Shown here piece by piece: positions 8,243 through 14,043 of a stretch of DNA of 14,243 bases. Location of the stretch: positions 1 to 14,243 of the forward strand of contig JAMIIV010000074.1 in assembly GCA_035913415.1 (NCBI GenBank), read 5' to 3'. The position numbers were made by a program, and so were the translations under genes. The notes beneath the pieces are model-generated. The model saw nothing but the letters and a program-made list of their open reading frames with translations, was not told the DNA's origin and did not search any database. Position 1 is the first letter of the stretch. Each line of letters opens with the position of its first letter. This stretch comes from UBA5070 sp035913415 (lineage in GTDB: Bacteria > Fibrobacterota > Fibrobacteria > UBA5070).

Positions 8243-9343
8243 ATGGGCATCCGTCGATTTCTCAACCAGCTTCTCGAGTCCGAAGAAGGCGGGTCCGCGG
8301 CCGAGCCGCAGGCGCCGCAGGCCGGGGTGCGTGTACAAGCCGAGGAGGGCGACTCCGGGCTGGTGCGTGTTCTGGCCGACACGTTGCGCGCCGTCGGTGA
8401 AGGCGCGTTCGACATGGACGACCTCGACGGTGATTCCGTCCGGGCGCGTTTCGACGATCTCGCCCGACGTGTGGAGTCGGCCGACACCGAGAGTTTGCGT
8501 TCGTTGCCGGAAACCGTCGCCACCCACCGCCGACGGGAGCGCCACTGGGTCACCCGGATGGTGCGCGACATGGGGGAGACCGTGGTGGGGTTGATCACCA
8601 GACTGGGGCGCAATGTCGCCCTGGACAGGGCCAGTGACGGCAAGGTGGGGGAGCAGCTGCAGCGCCTGCGCGGGGCGGTCGACAAGGAAAATCTCGTCCA
8701 GGTGCGGCGGGAGGTCCTCTCGGCGGTCGAGACCATCGGGAGCGCGATGAAGGATCGCGACGATCGCCAGCGCACGGAGATGGCGGCCATTTCGCGCCAG
8801 CTCGAATCCTTGAAGGCGGAGCTGACCCACACGCGCAAGGAGATGGCGCTGGACGGCCTGACCCGGTTGTACAACCGACCCAGCCTCGATGAGCATCTCG
8901 AGAACGTGGCCTCGATCAGCGTGCTTTCCGGCCGCTCGTCGAGCTTGCTCATGGTCGATATCGACCACTTCAAGAAGGTGAACGACACCTGGGGACACCA
9001 GGCTGGGGATGCCGTGCTGCGGGCCGTTTCGGATCTGCTCGTGAAGAGCTTTCCGCGACGGAGCGATTTCGTCGGGCGCTTCGGCGGCGAGGAATTCGCC
9101 ATCGTCCTGGGCGAGGATGGACAGACCACAGGGGCCATGCTGGCAGGGCGGATGATCGAGCGCTGCCGGGAGCTGGTCGTATCGTGGGAGGAGCAGGAAA
9201 TCCGGGTCACACTTTCCGTCGGCGTCGCCGCGTTCGCGGGCAGCGAGTCGGTGCGGGAGTGGGTGGGACGTGCCGACAAGGCCTTGTACGAGGCGAAGTC
9301 CACGGGCCGAGATCGGGTCGTTGTGGCTGCCTCCGACGAATGA
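8243..9343 (+). CDS. Diguanylate cyclase with GGDEF domain and helical N-terminal region
   Basis: The protein makes cyclic di-GMP from two GTP. The GGDEF domain covers about residues 200-366: DGLTRLYNR at 204-212, LMVDIDHFKKVNDTWGHQAGD, the active-site GGEEF at 281-285, and the C-terminal LYEAKSTGRDRV. An inhibitory-site RxxD (RRSD) ends exactly five residues before GGEEF, so product inhibition is likely. Residues 1-200 are soluble, charged and mostly helical, with probable coiled coil near 165-200 leading into the cyclase; I recognise no named sensor domain and no membrane segment. The 366-residue start at 8243 is chosen because GAGG (8233-8236) lies 6 bases upstream; the open frame before it is a shadow of the tatD-like gene. 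Neighbouring receiver and hemerythrin genes suggest a signalling context. Confidence 0.93.
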   Translation: MGIRRFLNQLLESEEGGSAAEPQAPQAGVRVQAEEGDSGLVRVLADTLRAVGEGAFDMDDLDGDSVRARFDDLARRVESADTESLRSLPETVATHRRRERHWVTRMVRDMGETVVGLITRLGRNVALDRASDGKVGEQLQRLRGAVDKENLVQVRREVLSAVETIGSAMKDRDDRQRTEMAAISRQLESLKAELTHTRKEMALDGLTRLYNRPSLDEHLENVASISVLSGRSSSLLMVDIDHFKKVNDTWGHQAGDAVLRAVSDLLVKSFPRRSDFVGRFGGEEFAIVLGEDGQTTGAMLAGRMIERCRELVVSWEEQEIRVTLSVGVAAFAGSESVREWVGRADKALYEAKSTGRDRVVVAASDE

Positions 9344-9369
9344 TCATCTCTGCCGCCGTCGCACCGCTC

Positions 9370-9431
9370 CCACCGGACTGACGAACGAAGGGGGCGAGCC
9401 GCCGGGAAAGCGCCCCTCCTCGCGTCGGTGG
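9370..9431. repeat. Nested inverted repeats behind the GGDEF gene, possible terminator
   Basis: An outer arm pair CCACCG (9370-9375) / CGGTGG (9426-9431) encloses an inner pair GGGGCG (9391-9396) / CGCCCC (9411-9416). There is no run of T after the outer arm, only TTGTCTT a few bases on, so an intrinsic terminator is only weakly supported. I compared it by eye with c-di-GMP (GEMM) riboswitch conserved blocks and found no match. Confidence 0.35.
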
Positions 9432-9470
9432 CCGTTGTCTTGCAAGCACGAGGCGCCCGAGATTGTTACC

Positions 9471-9932
9471 ATGACGATCATGGACTTCGTAGTCGTCAAT
9501 TTCGCCGAGGAGCTGGGGCATCCAGAACTGGATCGCCAGCACATGGTCCTGGTGGAAACCATTTGCGCGTTGCGGGACGCCCCGCGCGATCGTGATCGGG
9601 ACCTTCGAGCGTGGGATCGCCTGGTCGCCGCGGTGCGCGAGCACTTCGTGTGGGAAGAGTCCGAAATGCGCCGGGAGAAGTTTCCCGACCTTGCGGCCCA
9701 CAAGCGGGATCACGCACGGCAATTGATGACGCTGGACGAACACTCCGGTCGCTTCCGGAGCTGTGGGGCCTTCGAGCCGAGCGCGGTCCAAGCGATGGAG
9801 GCCTGGAACGGCAGGCACATCCGGGGACGGGATCGGGAGTTCGCTCAGTTCCTGCGTGACCCGGAAAGCTGGTGGGCGCGTCGTGAACTCGCCGCCTGGG
9901 AGGACGAGCGCTTCCTTCTTCACGCAGGCTGA
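9471..9932 (+). CDS. Bacteriohemerythrin (di-iron O2-binding protein)
   Basis: The 153-residue single-domain protein has all seven ligands of the hemerythrin di-iron centre with the right spacing: His24 (DRQH), His58 and Glu62 (HFVWE), His77 and His81 (HKRDH), His116 and Asp121 (HIRGRD). It should bind O2 reversibly in the cytoplasm, serving storage, delivery or sensing; no partner domain is fused. The C-terminal tail after about residue 130 is rich in Trp, Arg and Glu. The start could be 9471 or the ATG at 9480, since neither has a strong ribosome site; 9471 has a GAG nine bases upstream. It follows the diguanylate cyclase in the same direction after 127 bases and is followed by the AT-rich island. 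Confidence 0.92.
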   Translation: MTIMDFVVVNFAEELGHPELDRQHMVLVETICALRDAPRDRDRDLRAWDRLVAAVREHFVWEESEMRREKFPDLAAHKRDHARQLMTLDEHSGRFRSCGAFEPSAVQAMEAWNGRHIRGRDREFAQFLRDPESWWARRELAAWEDERFLLHAG

Positions 9933-9990
9933 AGAGGCGGGAGCGCGGGGGAGTGGTGAGGTGCCGCGGCGCCAAGCGGTCGTCGCGTGT

Positions 9991-10100
9991 CGATACTGTA
10001 ATCATTTAGCAAGAATTACATCTAAGTAAGCGGCTTTCATGGCTGATAAATAATGATGTAAATCACGAAATGCGTAATCAATCACAATAATCGATGGTTG
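9991..10100. other. AT-rich island between hemerythrin and lipoprotein genes
   Basis: Only 37 of these 110 bases are G or C, in sharp contrast to the GC-rich surroundings. It contains the arms TTACATC (10016-10022) / GATGTAA (10055-10061), several AATCA/TGAT elements, and an FNR-like palindrome. On the minus strand an open stretch ending in ...MKAAYLDVILAK then stop (10002) crosses it. It may be a promoter/UP-element region or a fragment of foreign DNA. Confidence 0.7.
10054..10065. promoter_or_regulatory. Possible FNR/CRP-family operator
   Basis: TGAT-GTAA-ATCA matches the core of the FNR/DNR-type box (TGAT-N4-ATCA), though the outer bases are A and C rather than the ideal T and A. It lies 123 bases before the lipoprotein ATG and about 33 bases before the candidate -35. 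No FNR/CRP gene is in the window, and an AT-rich stretch raises the chance of random matches. Confidence 0.3.
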
Positions 10101-10127
10101 CGATGGGTTGGTGAGTCGGGGTATGTT
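10098..10127 (+). promoter_or_regulatory. Candidate promoter of the lipoprotein gene
   Basis: TTGCGA (10098-10103) and TATGTT (10122-10127) are spaced by 18 bases, each matching 4/6 of the sigma70 consensus, directly downstream of the AT-rich island. The implied start of transcription near 10134 gives a leader of about 55 bases. Confidence 0.35.
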
Positions 10128-10188
10128 CACTTCACGGCCGCCGGACGAATTCCGGGGCGCATCACTCCTCATCCAGAGGATCCATCCC

Positions 10189-11427
10189 ATGAACACCTTT
10201 CGAATTCTTCTAACCGCGTCGCTGCTCGTCGGCATCGCCGCCTGCGACTCCACCAACACCGTGTCCGATACTCCTGTCGCCCCTGCCGATCAGGCTTGGG
10301 CGACAAGGGAAGCTGGCGATGCCGCCGCCAGTGTGGATCTGGAAGCGGTTCTTGACGATTCCGATCTGGTGATGGGGGAAGCCGATCTCGACATTCCGGC
10401 TTCGGCAAAAACGCTGTTGGCGGGGCGTGTGGTGGTGAACCCGCAGACGACCGAGACTCTCGAGGGAGACTGGTTCGTCCGTACGACAACTCTGGGCGAG
10501 TGGAGTCGCATCGACTCCATCCGCGTGCTCGCTCTCGACATCGCGCAGCGCGCACCGGACGATATCCGGGCTACCGAAGTGACCTCGCGGCTCGTCGGCC
10601 CCCTGTACACCCAGCGCTCGGTCCTCCGCGACGGTGATGGCGACGGGAACATCCTGGGCAACGCCTCCGAGGAGCGCGTCGTGCATCTGGAGGTGGTTCG
10701 CACGCGAGGTGAAGTGGTCGAAACCTCGCTGTTGCGCGCCCATTCCGGCCCCGACGGCAACATCTTCCAGGATGCGGACAACCAAGTCTACAACATCGCA
10801 TGGAACCGCACTCGCGGCGAGGACACGTTGCGCGTCCTGCGCCTGAGCCCCCTCGCCGGTGATACGCTCCTGTCCGGAGATGGAAAAACCACGCGCCTGC
10901 TGGCTGCGGAAGTCTATCGCAAAGGGCCGTTCGCCGTCCGCCAGGTCCAGGTCCAGGTGCGCGTGTCGGGTGCCGACACCCAGATCGTCCGGATCGAGGG
11001 TTCGGTGAGCTGGAACAACGGACGATATGAGACGTTTTCTGTCAAGGATCAGGACGGGGGACGCGTCGAGTCCGGCGATACCGCGATCCTGTTCCATCAG
11101 GTCCGCGCACCTTCCGACGACAGCGAAATCGTCCGCACCTTCGAGGCTCGTGTGCTTCCCGGAACCGGTCTGGGGCACGCCGACAACCTGGTGATCGCCA
11201 TCGACGGCGAGGTCGAGCATCGCACGGGTCGACTGGTGCGGACGGTCTTCCACCTGGAAAGCCCCGACGGCATCCGCGGTGGTGAGACGCCGGTGAGCGG
11301 CTCCTTCTCGTGGGTCGGGACCTTGCGCGAGGGCGGCACCGTCTCGCTGGTTGGACAATTCACCCCGGAGGGTGTACGGGGCACATGGACCGATGCCGAC
11401 GGAAAGGTCGTCGTCGTCGAGCCTTGA
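10189..11427 (+). CDS. Putative lipoprotein of unknown function
   Basis: I do not recognise the family. The 412-residue product begins with a clear lipoprotein signal, ending in lipobox IAAC with lipidated Cys19 and Asp at +2. In enterobacteria Asp +2 keeps lipoproteins in the inner membrane; that rule may not hold here. An acidic, low-complexity linker (about residues 20-75) leads into a beta-rich region. A DxDxDG loop at 148-153 resembles calcium-binding loops of EF-hand or dockerin/thrombospondin type, and a related GPDGNIFQDAD stretch follows at 188-198. The C-terminal 60 residues show strand patterns such as GSFSWVGTLREGG and GQFTPEGVRGTWTD. The start at 10189 has AGAGGA 8 bases upstream. 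No operon partner follows; a hairpin terminator and a convergent gene do. Confidence 0.8.
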   Translation: MNTFRILLTASLLVGIAACDSTNTVSDTPVAPADQAWATREAGDAAASVDLEAVLDDSDLVMGEADLDIPASAKTLLAGRVVVNPQTTETLEGDWFVRTTTLGEWSRIDSIRVLALDIAQRAPDDIRATEVTSRLVGPLYTQRSVLRDGDGDGNILGNASEERVVHLEVVRTRGEVVETSLLRAHSGPDGNIFQDADNQVYNIAWNRTRGEDTLRVLRLSPLAGDTLLSGDGKTTRLLAAEVYRKGPFAVRQVQVQVRVSGADTQIVRIEGSVSWNNGRYETFSVKDQDGGRVESGDTAILFHQVRAPSDDSEIVRTFEARVLPGTGLGHADNLVIAIDGEVEHRTGRLVRTVFHLESPDGIRGGETPVSGSFSWVGTLREGGTVSLVGQFTPEGVRGTWTDADGKVVVVEP

Positions 11428-11450
11428 GTCGGGATCCCGAGATCCTACCG

Positions 11451-11481
11451 GCGCGCCCGACACGACCGGGCGCGCATTCTT
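11451..11481 (+). terminator. Probable terminator of the lipoprotein gene
   Basis: A perfect 9-bp all-GC stem (GCGCGCCCG 11451-11459, CGGGCGCGC 11467-11475) with a 7-base loop is followed by ATTCTT. The T tract is short, but the position, 24 bases after the stop and between convergent genes, fits. Read on the minus strand no T run follows, so it serves the lipoprotein gene better than the opposite one. Confidence 0.65.
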
Positions 11482-11523
11482 CGTGAGTTCGTCCCGTTTG
11501 TGGAGCCTGGAATCCGAGCCGGA

Positions 11524-13113
11524 TCAACGCAGGATTCGGACGACCCGACTGCCACCCGACGTGGCCAGGAGCCAGGCCCCGTCCGGGATCTCCTGGAGGG
11601 AAAGCCGAGCCGAACCGGAGCGGAGCTTCGCGCGACCCCAGGGGCGTCCGGCAAGATCCAGAAGGACGACCTCCCCCGTACCCGCTCCCTCGACTCGCAA
11701 CACTTGACCTTCCCGCCAGGTGCGCAGTTCGGGGAGCAAGGTCCGCGGCACCACCGACGAGGCGGGGGGAATCCGGAGGACGGTGAGGGATTGGGATCGC
11801 TCCGACTCCGATGCCAGATGCGGGATTCCGTCGCCGTTCTTGTCTTCGGCACCGTACCCGTTGTCATTCAGTAGCACCAGGCCCGAATCGCCCAGCAGGT
11901 CCATGCCTTCGGGCTTGGTGGACGTCCACACCGACTGGGTGGACAGAAGGTCGGCCCAGCGCACGGAACGGGTGACCGGTGCGATGCCCGCCGAGGTCCA
12001 AACCGCATCGGAGGGATCCAGTCCAATCTGTTCGAGGGTCTTGCCTCCCCAGGTCTTGCCATCCTTGGCGTCGCCGACGTCGTGTACGTCGGTCGCTGTG
12101 GCCAGATCGAATTCCACGAGGTCGATCCAGTACTTTCCGCCATCGTCCACGCCGTGCTCGATGGCCAGGAAGCGGGATTCACTCACGGCAACCAGATCGC
12201 CGATCTTGACTTCGCCTCCCAGTCGCCGACCGTTTTTCAGATCGGAGAGGTACACGTGCTCCCGCACTGCACCCGTTGCGGGGTCGAGCCACACCAGGCG
12301 GATCGCGCGCGAGTTCTTGGTGTCCGAATTGGGTGTGTGTGAAGGCGATTGCAGGATGGCGACCATTTTGCCCGAAGGGGTGGCCGCCACGGCTTCGAAA
12401 CCGCGATTTTCGCGGCGATTGGCGAAGACTTTCGGGAGACCCTTGCCCGGGTACCACTCCCGTGAAATCCGGAGGTTGGAGCGTGCGATCTGCACCAGGG
12501 TGGGGCCCAGCTCGTCGGAGGCCACCAGGTCTCCGGAGGGCAGGAACTTGAGGGACTCGAAGTCGTAACCGTGTGCCACCGGGGTGATGGCCGCGGTGAG
12601 GTCGAGTACAGCGGAATCCAGGCGCCCCTGGAATGCGGGTTCGGCTTTCCCCGCTTTTGTGGAGGGGCGCCCCGTGGTGAAGAGGGTGGGGGATTCCCAC
12701 GACCCAATGGAGTCGATCGAGACCACTTGCAAGGCATCGCCCTGCAAGTGGAACCGGACCAGCTTCTGGTGGTATCCGGGCAAGGCGATGATTTTGCCTT
12801 CCAGGCTGGTGGTCTGGAAGGCTGTGGCCAGACCGCGGTCATCCAAGGCCCAGAAGGTCGCACCGGTCGGGTCGGAGGGATCACGCGTCAAGGCCCCAAA
12901 TCCGGACAACCTCAAGGGAATGTCCGAGCGAGGGTATGTCTTGGGGGTGCCGGATTTCTCGGCGGCGAAGGCCCAGACCGTGTCCCGTGTCCCTGCCGCG
13001 GCAAGCGAGGGCAATTCGGGAATGGGATAGGCGTGATCGAGGCTCCAGCCGAGGGCGCCTGTGGCAGGCAACAGGGCCAGAAGGGCCTTCGAGACCCGAG
13101 GTTTGCGCTGCAT
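11524..13113 (-). CDS. Secreted phytase-like (esterase-like activity of phytase) protein with T9SS-type C-terminal domain
   Basis: This 529-residue product begins with a signal peptide (basic RKPRVSK, then a hydrophobic ALLALLPATGALGW core). Its body, about residues 60-440, resembles the 'esterase-like activity of phytase' beta-propeller family: YDFESLKFLPSGDLVASDELG, GFEAVAATPSGKMVAILQS, REHVYLSDL, SRFLAIEHGVDDGG and PEGMDLLGDSGLVLLNDNGYG. Such proteins are secreted or periplasmic; the substrate is unproven. The last 70 residues (about 460-529) form a separate beta-sandwich-like module with VVLLDLAGR, LSLQEIPDGAWLL and a final basic VVRILR. This matches the pattern of type IX secretion (Por) sorting tails, suggesting export to the cell surface. 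The start at 13113 is fixed by the signal peptide and AAGGA nine bases upstream; 66 further open codons upstream look non-coding. Confidence 0.8.
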   Translation of the reverse strand: MQRKPRVSKALLALLPATGALGWSLDHAYPIPELPSLAAAGTRDTVWAFAAEKSGTPKTYPRSDIPLRLSGFGALTRDPSDPTGATFWALDDRGLATAFQTTSLEGKIIALPGYHQKLVRFHLQGDALQVVSIDSIGSWESPTLFTTGRPSTKAGKAEPAFQGRLDSAVLDLTAAITPVAHGYDFESLKFLPSGDLVASDELGPTLVQIARSNLRISREWYPGKGLPKVFANRRENRGFEAVAATPSGKMVAILQSPSHTPNSDTKNSRAIRLVWLDPATGAVREHVYLSDLKNGRRLGGEVKIGDLVAVSESRFLAIEHGVDDGGKYWIDLVEFDLATATDVHDVGDAKDGKTWGGKTLEQIGLDPSDAVWTSAGIAPVTRSVRWADLLSTQSVWTSTKPEGMDLLGDSGLVLLNDNGYGAEDKNGDGIPHLASESERSQSLTVLRIPPASSVVPRTLLPELRTWREGQVLRVEGAGTGEVVLLDLAGRPWGRAKLRSGSARLSLQEIPDGAWLLATSGGSRVVRILR

Positions 13114-13122
13114 GGGCTGGCT

Positions 13123-13127
13123 TCCTT
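13123..13127 (-). promoter_or_regulatory. Ribosome binding site of the phytase-like gene
   Basis: Read on the minus strand, AAGGA lies 9 bases before the ATG at 13113. It selects this start over earlier in-frame ATGs, the furthest at 13311, which would place about 66 extra residues before the signal peptide. Confidence 0.6.
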
Positions 13128-13186
13128 GGAGGGGGGCGAAATGCCTCCCGACGCGGAATCTAGCCCCGACGCCATCGGTTCGGATA

Positions 13187-13247
13187 GGGGTTTCTTCCCG
13201 AGCAACCCCGTCTTTGTTGCTGGCGATCCCAGGCAACAAAAACGGGG
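13187..13247 (-). promoter_or_regulatory. Paired, mutually exclusive hairpins upstream of the phytase-like gene
   Basis: Hairpin 1 (13206-13247) pairs CCCCGT with ACGGGG, TTTGTTGC with GCAACAAA and TGG with CCA: 17 base pairs with one mismatch, one bulged G and a 5-base loop. Hairpin 2 pairs GGGGTT (13187-13192) with AACCCC (13204-13209) over an 11-base loop and reuses bases 13206-13209 of hairpin 1. On the minus transcript both would lie 74-134 bases before the ATG. Neither is followed by a T run. No known riboswitch was recognised; it could also be a repeat or operator. Confidence 0.45.
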
Positions 13248-13511
13248 GGGTGGAGGTCAGTTCCTTGGTCTTTTCCCCGTGCATCCCCGCAGACGACCAT
13301 CCACCCGCCACGACCGTCCGATTCCCCGCATTGGACCGGTCAGGCTACTCCCCATGAAGTGGAATCTACCGTGACCGGAGTCGAAAGGCAAGTGCGCATG
13401 TGTATCAATCTCAACTATTCCGGTGTGGAGTAATGCCGTGTGGGCGTGGCGGGGAGGTGCGACACCGTCTCCAGGCGTGCCCGAGCTGGTGGGCAGCTCT
13501 CCCGGTTCCAT

Positions 13512-13622
13512 TCAACGATCCAGAAGGATGGCGATGACGTAGCAGGAGCTCGACGGTGGGTTGTACTCCAGGGCCCAATCGCCGCCGGGAGTGTACGCAA
13601 GGGGCGTTCGCAAGGTGAGGGA
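13512..13622 (-). pseudogene. Possible C-terminal remnant of a lost gene
   Basis: The minus-strand frame ending at 13512 encodes about 36 residues (SLTLRTPLAYTPGG, DWALEYNPPSSS, CYVIAILLDR, then TGA) that look like ordinary folded-protein sequence with mostly G/C third positions. Upstream in the same frame the translation turns into Pro/Arg/Ser-rich text without a start signal. No family recognised; a chance open frame is at least as likely. Confidence 0.2.
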
Positions 13623-13743
13623 GCGTGTGGGATGGTGCCCCGCGCGGAATGGATCCTGGGTATTCTGATGTCTGGACAGAGCAGCGGGTGGAACCCCCTT
13701 CCGAACCGGGTGAGTGGAAGGACCAAGGGTCCGCTGTTCGAAC

Positions 13744-13775
13744 GACCGACCGGGGTTTACCCCGGTCGGTCTCTT
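13744..13775 (+). terminator. Perfect 12-bp hairpin, possible terminator
   Basis: GACCGACCGGGG (13744-13755) and its exact complement (13760-13771) enclose a TTTA loop, followed on the + strand by TCTTCGT. The stem is strong but the T tract is poor, and no + strand gene ends nearby. It may instead be a repeat element, or serve the minus-strand gene ending at 14044. Confidence 0.35.
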
Positions 13776-13856
13776 CGTATCTGGAAGGATCTCTGCCCGG
13801 ATGTCGGCCGCTCGGCATACGCCAAGAATTCCCGCGACAAGGTGCGGGGTTCCGCC

Positions 13857-13880
13857 GTCCATCCATCGCGATGGGTGGAC
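13857..13880. repeat. 24-base inverted repeat
   Basis: GTCCATCCATCG (13857-13868) is followed at once by CGATGGGTGGAC (13869-13880). The arms are complementary except for one T-G position. As RNA it would fold as a 10-bp stem with a CGCG loop. There is no adjacent T run; it could be a protein-binding dyad or a repeat end. Confidence 0.45.
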
Positions 13881-13940
13881 CCATACCGTTTCGGTCGTCG
13901 GCATCTCGCCGTGGCCTGTCGAGTCCCACGCGGCTGGTCT

Positions 13941-13976
13941 CGACAGGCTCGACCACCGCGACAGGCTCGACCATCG
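13941..13976. repeat. 18-bp tandem repeat, two copies
   Basis: CGACAGGCTCGACCACCG (13941-13958) is followed directly by the same unit with one change (13959-13976). The core, read as GGTCGAGCCTGTCG on the other strand, resembles a short intergenic repeat I recall from many GC-rich bacterial genomes, often seen in translations as VVEPVET. More copies elsewhere in this genome are expected. Confidence 0.75.
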
Positions 13977-14043
13977 TGCGGTGCGACGACCCGATCGTCG
14001 GGCCTCCGGAGGTCTATCGAAACGGCATTGGGCCGAAAGGGAC

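Larger units (their letters stand above)
13114..14043. other. About 930 bases without a convincing intact gene
   Basis: This stretch separates the phytase-like gene from the gene at the window's right edge. Long open frames exist on both strands, but they are rich in Pro, Arg and Ser, lack ribosome sites and show no domain, as expected by chance at high GC. It holds the paired hairpins at 13187-13247, a perfect 12-bp hairpin at 13744-13771, an inverted repeat at 13857-13880, an 18-bp tandem repeat at 13941-13976, and a possible coding remnant at 13512-13622. I found no tRNA, tmRNA, SRP RNA or RNase P RNA. Confidence 0.6.

Noticed and set aside
9933..9990. GC-rich hairpin (GGTGCC/GGCGCC) behind the hemerythrin gene
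   Set aside because: The loop would have only two bases and no T run follows.
9990..10100. Replication origin in the AT-rich island
   Set aside because: No DnaA-box-like TTATCCACA sequences are seen, and dnaA, dnaN or gidA are not nearby.
13114..13311. 66-residue upstream extension of the phytase-like protein
   Set aside because: It would bury the signal peptide, and no ribosome site matches the ATG at 13311.
13735..13775. tRNA-like T-arm (GTTCGAAC) beside the 12-bp hairpin
   Set aside because: The flanking bases do not form a proper 5-bp T stem, and no acceptor, D or anticodon arm can be fitted upstream.
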